Below, piece by piece: positions 57,787 through 64,000 of a stretch of 64,000 nt of DNA. Origin of the DNA: Maniola hyperantus (Eukaryota; Arthropoda; Insecta; Lepidoptera; Nymphalidae); assembly GCF_902806685.2 (NCBI RefSeq), contig NC_048536.1:2480001-2544000 (forward strand), in the 5' to 3' direction. A program made the translations under genes and the position numbers. The first letter of the stretch is position 1. Each line of letters starts with the position of its first letter. The notes below the pieces were generated by a model. That model saw only the letters and a program-made list of their open reading frames with translations, searched no databases and was not told where the DNA came from.

Positions 57787-60700
57787 TTTAAAGAATTTAA
57801 ATAATTATACAGTTGATTTTCTATGCTTTATGATAAAATTTTACTAATTTCGAAGTTAATATGAGATTTGAGATTACGGTCAGAAACAAAGGAAATTTAA
57901 AATTTTGCGAGAGAGATTCTTCATCACTTTGTACGGGCAGATATGGTAGTGCCCTAACATTTCAATTAGCGGAGTTCCGCTAAATTTTGTCAATAGCTTA
58001 ATGATAAGTTTTGTGCAGACACATTTGAACAGTAGGTAATATCTAACACAACACTAACTACAGAATTATTAGGCGTTAAATAAAACTTTTACTCTTTGAC
58101 AAACTTGTGCTAAACAATATATTCTTAATTTTTTTTACACAAGCAGGTAAATCACCACAAACTATTAAAAAATACATAATGTTAACTTTTATTGCTCATA
58201 ATGTAATGATCGAAATGTAAAACTCATTAATTGTAAGGACACTATCCACTAACGCATATCGTAGATTCGCATTCGAGAAATTAACTATAATATTGTCAAA
58301 CTACGTATTAAACTGCATTCATGTAAAACCCTGAAAGTTTTAGTGGACAGCGGACCTTAATCGTGGAATTGTAATGGTGACCTTTTTGTGTTTTGTTATA
58401 GCTAAATTTATTTATTTTCAAATACATTAACTTAACACAGTATATTATGCTTTTTCTACCCATACTCTGTGAGGTGATGTAATTATTATGTATAAAAGAC
58501 GTAATTTCCTAACATTGGATTATGTTCATATTTGGTGCAATACAGAACATTCCAAACCTGGTTTGGTGCTTATTATTATAGTAAAATTATCGAATAATAT
58601 TATGGAGTTTCATTTAATTCTTGCCCAACGCTCTCTCAACTGATGAATGATTTTATTGCAGGCACTAAAGGTCACTATTAACTAATTCGAACTTATTAAC
58701 TGTAACTTTTGAAATTATTATTGAGTACTTAACATTCGCTTTATTAACTGCTATCCGTTGACATTTAAACGTTAAATATACTAATAATCTTTCTACAAAA
58801 AGAATAGCATCTCGAATCATAATTTCTTCTCTTTAGAGCTTTATTTATGGAACTCGAAATGTTTAAATTTACTTGGCTTCGAATCGGCTGCCAACTTTGA
58901 GACTAGTTAAGGGTTACGTTTGTCCCTTCAAACTTCGTTAGAACTTAGAATACAAAATCTAAATTTATTTAAAATATCAAAATTAAGATGAGGCCGAAAA
59001 ATTCATTCAAAGTTTTTTAAGTAAAATTCATTAAGTAATCATTAAAAGACTATCCTGGGAATATAAAACGCGTGGCAGCCGTTGTGTTTTAAAAACAATA
59101 TTTGAAGCATGATTTAACAAGAACTTATTTGCTTTAAATATTATTGAGGCAGCTATTCATTAAAAAAAAACTTATAATAATCCTTATTTCTATAAGTAGG
59201 GAAGACTAAAATTAGTGCTGTCAACAAAAATTTGCATAGAAGAATAAAAATATTTTTATAGTGAGGGATAATGTTAGGTTAGGTGGCTAAAGTGCATTAT
59301 AAATCTTTATTAATATATACCCACTTTTTTAAAATATCTTTTTTTTCATAAAGGCCTATACTTGATACTGGGACAGTTTTGTTTAAATAAATTCTTCAAT
59401 AGTCAGTAATAGTTAGGTAATTTTTACTTTATGATTTACTATATAATATTCATATTTTAATCGAAAAACCATATTCTTGCAAAAATAGTCATGAATTTTT
59501 AACAGTTATTGTTGTACACTAAACTAAATTTAATATACAGATAGATATATACAAGAACGACTTGATTTTTATTCCTTTGAATACTTAGTTTAGTTATCAA
59601 CAATCTTTCAACTAAAATTAAAATCCAACATATTTTTGCTCACTTAGATTATATCTTTTAATACTAGTCAAAACAACAGTTCGATTTATGCATAGTTATT
59701 TTTTTTCATATTTGATAACGACTATAATATGTACTGTGATATAATTCTTATAGAACAAAAATAATATACCTATCCTTAATTTGCACTACCTAATATATGA
59801 ATTAGCCACTTACCATCCTCGGATTACGAATAGCTAAAAATTAATAATACTTATGAGTTTTTAAGTATCTTTATTTTATTTTAAGAAAACACCATGGACT
59901 TTTAGTTTGGAAAATATATTGATGAATATGTCTTCTATACGCATATTAAGGCTTAGCAGTCATTACAATTATTATTGTTATTTATTGATTCTATTGCCCT
60001 ATTAAGTCCTAAAAAAACTTAATTAAAATAAACTAAGCTCAGATTGGTGTTAATTTTGTTAAACTAAAATCTAAATTGACTTGTTATTAATTGTGATAGA
60101 TTGCAGTATTTTTCGTCAAGTCAATTTAGTTTGTTTCGTCAAATTGGTTTATGTAAAAAGACTAAACATTAAATAAATAATGCTGTATTCTTAAAAATAA
60201 ACCTATAAATTACATTCATTTTCATAGTGTTTAATATTACCGCAAAGGCGTAGTGATTTACTGTTAGATTCTGATTCATTAGTTATTACGCTTTTAATAG
60301 TTTAGAGATAAGTATTTATAGCCACCCTTTTTTGGTTGTATAATATTCGATAATGGAGAAATATTGATATTTACCATTTCTGTTGTATGCAGAACTTTAA
60401 CGAAAATAAACTAAATAACCTAATAAAACAATCGCGTTTGTAAGTACTTAGTATTGATGCGTAAATATCTGCTTAAAAAAAACGGAAATTTTTTAGCCCT
60501 TCTTGGCTGAAACTAAACTAAATTTTGTTGAGTTAAAGATTTGTGTATACCAGAATTAGTACAAGTATCTTATTATTGGATAACTTAATTTATTAATCGA
60601 TAAGTTAACATACAAAGAAAATATTGAATTGTTTGTAATGATGAGTGTAAAATTAAAATATGTGCGAAATGGAATATATTCAATAGATTCCAATAAGTCG

Positions 60701-61600
60701 CCAAGTTAGAAGTTGGGATACCTACCTACCTATAATATGAGAATTTTATATCATACCTTAAATATCATATTAATATTTCTATAATAATAATAGGTACCTA
60801 CATATTGCTAGCAACAAAAAACAGATTTACACTTGATAAAAATATCTATGACAAATTTTGTAGTATTATAACTAGTTTAACTATTATTTTCATCATCGTT
60901 GCTGATGTTTCTAATAGAAATAAATTATGCCCTATATCATACACACTCAGCTTTGTATGTAAATACAGAGATATAGCAGTGTTACGATTAATTCAAAACC
61001 TACGGTTACTATTTTTAGCTTATTGGCGACTATTGTACAAGTTATAACTACTATTATCAAATATTTTAATTAAATAAATTAGCACGGAATCTGTTTATTG
61101 CGTTTTTTTTTATTCATAACATAATTAGATACGAACCCGATTAGATACATTTAGGCAGCTCCTGTTGTGAGGACCAAATTGAAAACTACATGCATCGCTG
61201 CGTGTGCGAATATTAAGTTTTATAACTTGTTGGTACCTAGTTAAACCAGTGATTGATGTAGGTTTTAAGAAATCGCCCTACGGGATGCAGTACGCGTTGA
61301 CTTAGTTTTCCATCGGGACAGTCTCGCTCTGAACTTAAATGATGGTTGCCTTCATGGCTTACTTAAAACGCTGCGTTCAGTATTAATGTAATAATTATTA
61401 TGGTTTAAAAGTATTTTTCGCCGTACAAAGCACTGAATACTGTAGTTACGTACTTTCCATAGTTTTATAAAAACATCAGCGCTTTCAGGAACATTTTTCT
61501 TTTCTTGTATGGTGGCTTTTTGTAGTGCCAGACTATAATATTTTATCTTGATAGCTGTAGAGTGTAGACTTATTTCAGAACGCAGCTGTACCACACGTCA
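57787..61600. other. AT-rich gene-free DNA
   Basis: Very AT-rich with no shared repeat family until about 61250, where a piece related to 31800-31850 appears (TTGATGTAGGTTTTAAGAAA). Two short open frames (60805-61047, 61352-61594) lack domains and splice context and are not called. Confidence 0.4.
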
Positions 61601-61967
61601 TTTTGATGCTGTCATGTCAAAAACAAAATGTCATTGAATGTCATATATATATTTCATTTTCTTATTATTTCTTATCGTAACGCGATTTGCCTTGTTGAGT
61701 TGTGTGGAATTATAAATTAAATGTAATTTGAAAGTGAATATAAAAACAAAAGTAATCTTTAGCAATCCGGGAAAACAATTTCGCTAACGTTGAGATTAAA
61801 ATGTGATACGTGAGACATGTGTTTGTTTGTGTAGTTGTAATATAAGTTTTAAATCAGTGATGTGCAAGCGATTTTAATTTAATTTTAATCTAATAATAAT
61901 TTGTAAAAGTGAAATTTGCGTTTAGATTTGTAAGTGTTACCTATGGTTTATTGTGGCGTGTGCAAAT

Positions 61968-62241
61968 ATGGGGCAGAGTCCTAGTTCTAACCGGAGTAAA
62001 GGTAGTCGGAGGTCTTTTCGTTCTTTTGTGAGGCGTTCAAAGTTGAACAAGTCGAATTTGAGCCACACGTTCAGCTTGCCGCCTTCGGAGGAGTACCCTG
62101 ATCTGATGAATGTGAATACGGCGACAGAGGAGCAGCTGATGACGTTGCCAGGGGTGTCCAGGCAACTTGCGCAGGAGATAGTTCGTCATCGGCAGATGAT
62201 AGGCAGGTTTAAACGAGTTGACGACCTTGCCTTAGTCTCAG
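61968..62241 (+). CDS. EEPD1: EEPD1 coding exon 1
   Basis: 91 codons plus one base; donor CTCAG|GTAATT inside the Gly of LVSG, phase 1. Includes the myristoylation-type start and most of HhH domain 1. Confidence 0.92.
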
Positions 62242-64000
62242 GTAATTATGGTAAAGCCTAGCAAACATAACAAAGGCTAAATTTATCTGTTTCTAAGCAA
62301 AAAATAAAGAAGTAGGTATCTTTATTTTCTGGCTTTCTGTATGTAATCCATACCAATATTATAAATGCGAAAGTTTGTCTGTCTGTCTGCTAGCCTTTCA
62401 CGGCCCATCCGTTCAACAGATTTTGACGAAATTTGGTACAGATATAGCTTGTATCCCGGGGAAGGACATAGGCTACTTTTTATCCCGGAAAATCAAAGAG
62501 CTTCCGTGGGATTTTTAAAAACCTAAAGACGCGAAGTCGCGGGCATCATCTAGTCACTAATAAGTATAAAACTCTGTTTCAATTAATGCAGTTATCAAAA
62601 TTCTTATCAGCCTACTACAGATGTGCTAGATAACATAAAAATTGGTGTAGTATCTAGAGATATGCATACAATCAGGCCAAACTTATCTTTTGTTCCAATA
62701 GATATATTATGAAACTTTGATGCAACCAGTCCATTTATTGCAATCCTTATTGGCTAACACTTTTGTACTATTGATTATAGATACCTATTATCATGATTTC
62801 AGTCATTTACAATGAGGATCAAATAAGTTGCCTCACTTCTCTCTTCTTTACCTATTGTTTACTTAAAATATTCAAAGTTAGGAATTTAAAATAGCATGGT
62901 ATCACTTTAAAGAATCTTGAAATTGGTTTCATTCTTTTCTCTCTCTAAATAGTCCGGAGTCCATGTTTGCTAAAATTGTAAAAAACTTTTGTTTTCGTGG
63001 TTTGACTAATAATAAATTAAAATTCAGTGAATAACTATAATGATTTAAGTGTGATTTTTTTTTGTAGTACCTACCTACAAATATTATATAAAAGAAAAAA
63101 GCTGACTAACTAACTGACTGACTGATCTGTCATGATAACATGATCAGGCTGATAGTTTGAAAGGATTTTTGAAAATTCAACCCCTAAGAGGGTAAAGAGT
63201 GGAGACCGCGTATCAGCAAGCGCAGTGTGGGACGACCTCCAACCCGCTGGACTGACGACCTTAAGAAGATAGCGGGAAGTGGGTGGATGAGGAAGGCGGA
63301 GGATCGTGTGTGGTGGGGTGCTCTTGGGAAGGCCTATGTCCAGCAGTGGACGCAAATAGGCTGATTGATTGATTGATTGAAGAGGGTAAAATAGGACTCA
63401 GAAATTTGTGTAGTACATAAGCTAGTTTATCATAAAAAAGCTTAAGGTTTGGTAAGATGGTACAAATAATGATTCTTAATGTTACCCATTGTTGTAGGTA
63501 TCGGTGCTGAAAAACTAGAGCTACTAAGACCTGAAATATGTACAAATTCAAGAAGGCAAATCTCTAGAACTAGCTCTTACACATACTCATTAGATAGCAT
63601 AAGGTCATCGTCAGAAAATAAGTTATGTTCAGTGAACTCATCTAGCGTATTCCAATTACAATGTGTGCCTGGTTTAAACCAAGAATTAGCCGCAAACATA
63701 GTAGATTACCGTAACAAAAAAGGCCCCTTTAAGTCCTTAGATGATCTTATAAAAGTGAGAGGGATGGATATAGTTAGACTAAGTAGTATTAAACCACATT
63801 TAAACTTGGAACTTAGGAAGTGCGAGAGTGTACAACATTTAACCAATGGGCACGTGAACGGATGGACAGATTCTTCAATAAATGATTCATTGGTCAGCAG
63901 TGAGCCAAAAACTCCAAAGAGTCCGCATAGAAAAAGTCTGTCAATGCCAAATAAATTTCCTATTACGTTGCCAAATGGTTTTGCGACAGCTCCAGTGACA
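61968..64000 (+). CDS. EEPD1: EEPD1-like protein, first two coding exons (runs off the right edge)
   Basis: Orthologue of endonuclease/exonuclease/phosphatase family domain-containing protein 1. In vertebrates it is studied in replication-fork repair and as a lipid-modified plasma-membrane protein. Coding exons: 61968-62241 and 63498-64000 (continuing), 259 residues in view. ATG at 61968 is chosen because it gives MGQSPSSNRSKGSRRS, an N-myristoylation-type start (Gly2, Ser4) followed by a basic patch; an upstream in-frame GTG is ignored. A helix-hairpin-helix domain spans about 48-110 (VNTATEEQLMTLPGVSRQLA, DDLALVSGIG) and a second about 141-193 (LQCVPGLNQELAANIVDYR, SLDDLIKVRG). The nuclease-like domain would lie beyond the window. 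Confidence 0.92.
62348..62554 (+). repeat. GTCT-type Helitron-like element in EEPD1 intron 1
   Basis: CCAATATTATAAATGCGAAA to GACGCGAAGTCGCGGGC then ATCATCTAGT; the hairpin stem is shortened. Confidence 0.75.
63091..63425 (+). repeat. GTCA-type Helitron-like element with LINE 3' fragment inside
   Basis: Left part to about 63196 (CAACCCCTAAGAGGGTAAAG) and right part from about 63382 (AGAGGGTAAAATAGGACTC) share AGAGGGTAAA. Between them lies a LINE tail (GGAAGGCCTATGTCCAGCAG, TTGATTGATTGATTGA). Confidence 0.75.
63498..64000 (+). CDS. EEPD1: EEPD1 coding exon 2 (partial)
   Basis: Acceptor TTGTTGTAG|GTATCGG completes the Gly and continues IGAEKLELLRPEIC. Holds HhH domain 2 and a Ser/Pro-rich linker (EPKTPKSPHRKSLS). 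Open to the window edge. Confidence 0.92.

Noticed and set aside
61352..61594. 80-residue minus-strand frame upstream of EEPD1
   Set aside because: No recognised domain, no neighbouring exon, and the region is close to a repeat fragment; not supported.

Overview
The window is eukaryotic, intron-rich and about 36 percent G+C, and it is packed with repeat families typical of moths and butterflies. These are three Helitron-like families ending in a hairpin plus CTAGT, the 'AGGGTTCCGTA' hairpin element with GTCT microsatellites, and three tRNA-derived SINE families. I read it as a lepidopteran chromosome segment; the species cannot be told.

Layout. From 1 to about 23,000 I find no protein-coding gene: two tRNA-Ile(AAT) genes lie in a field of transposon remnants, with four GC-rich islands that each carry a perfect TGACGTCA. 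From 23,845 to 37,532 (minus strand) lies a complete 14-exon gene for the CC2D1/Lgd protein (four DM14 repeats and a C2 domain, 787 residues). Head to head with it, 702 bp between start codons, is the cytoplasmic dynein light intermediate chain gene Dlic (38,235 to 53,084, plus strand). Every splice junction of both genes was read by hand from GT/AG signals and phase. From 54,700 to 61,600 the DNA is AT-rich and shows no gene. From 61,968 to the right edge lie the first two coding exons of an EEPD1 orthologue (two helix-hairpin-helix domains; the nuclease-like domain is beyond the window).

Most notable. The lgd-Dlic pair carries at least five separate partial exon duplications. (1) The Dlic terminal exon is duplicated at 97 percent identity, giving two alternative C-termini: one keeps the adaptor-binding helix 1 but loses helix 2. 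A SINE insertion dates the event. (2) The end of Dlic exon 7 is repeated four times at exactly 124 bp, and copy 3 keeps acceptor, donor, phase and an open frame for 28 extra residues. (3) The lgd terminal coding segment and 3'UTR are duplicated with only synonymous differences. (4) The acceptor and first 20 nt of Dlic exon 4 recur 251 bp downstream. (5) 61 bp of lgd exon 5 recur in the next intron. I also see a 37-bp perfect palindrome, a fragment inserted between 28-bp direct repeats, nested transposons with readable target-site duplications, and transposon-supplied sequence at the end of lgd.

The three genes do not form one pathway. Lgd acts with ESCRT-III in endosomal sorting, Dlic links dynein to its cargo adaptors (endosomes among them), and EEPD1 is a membrane-associated or DNA-repair nuclease-like protein.
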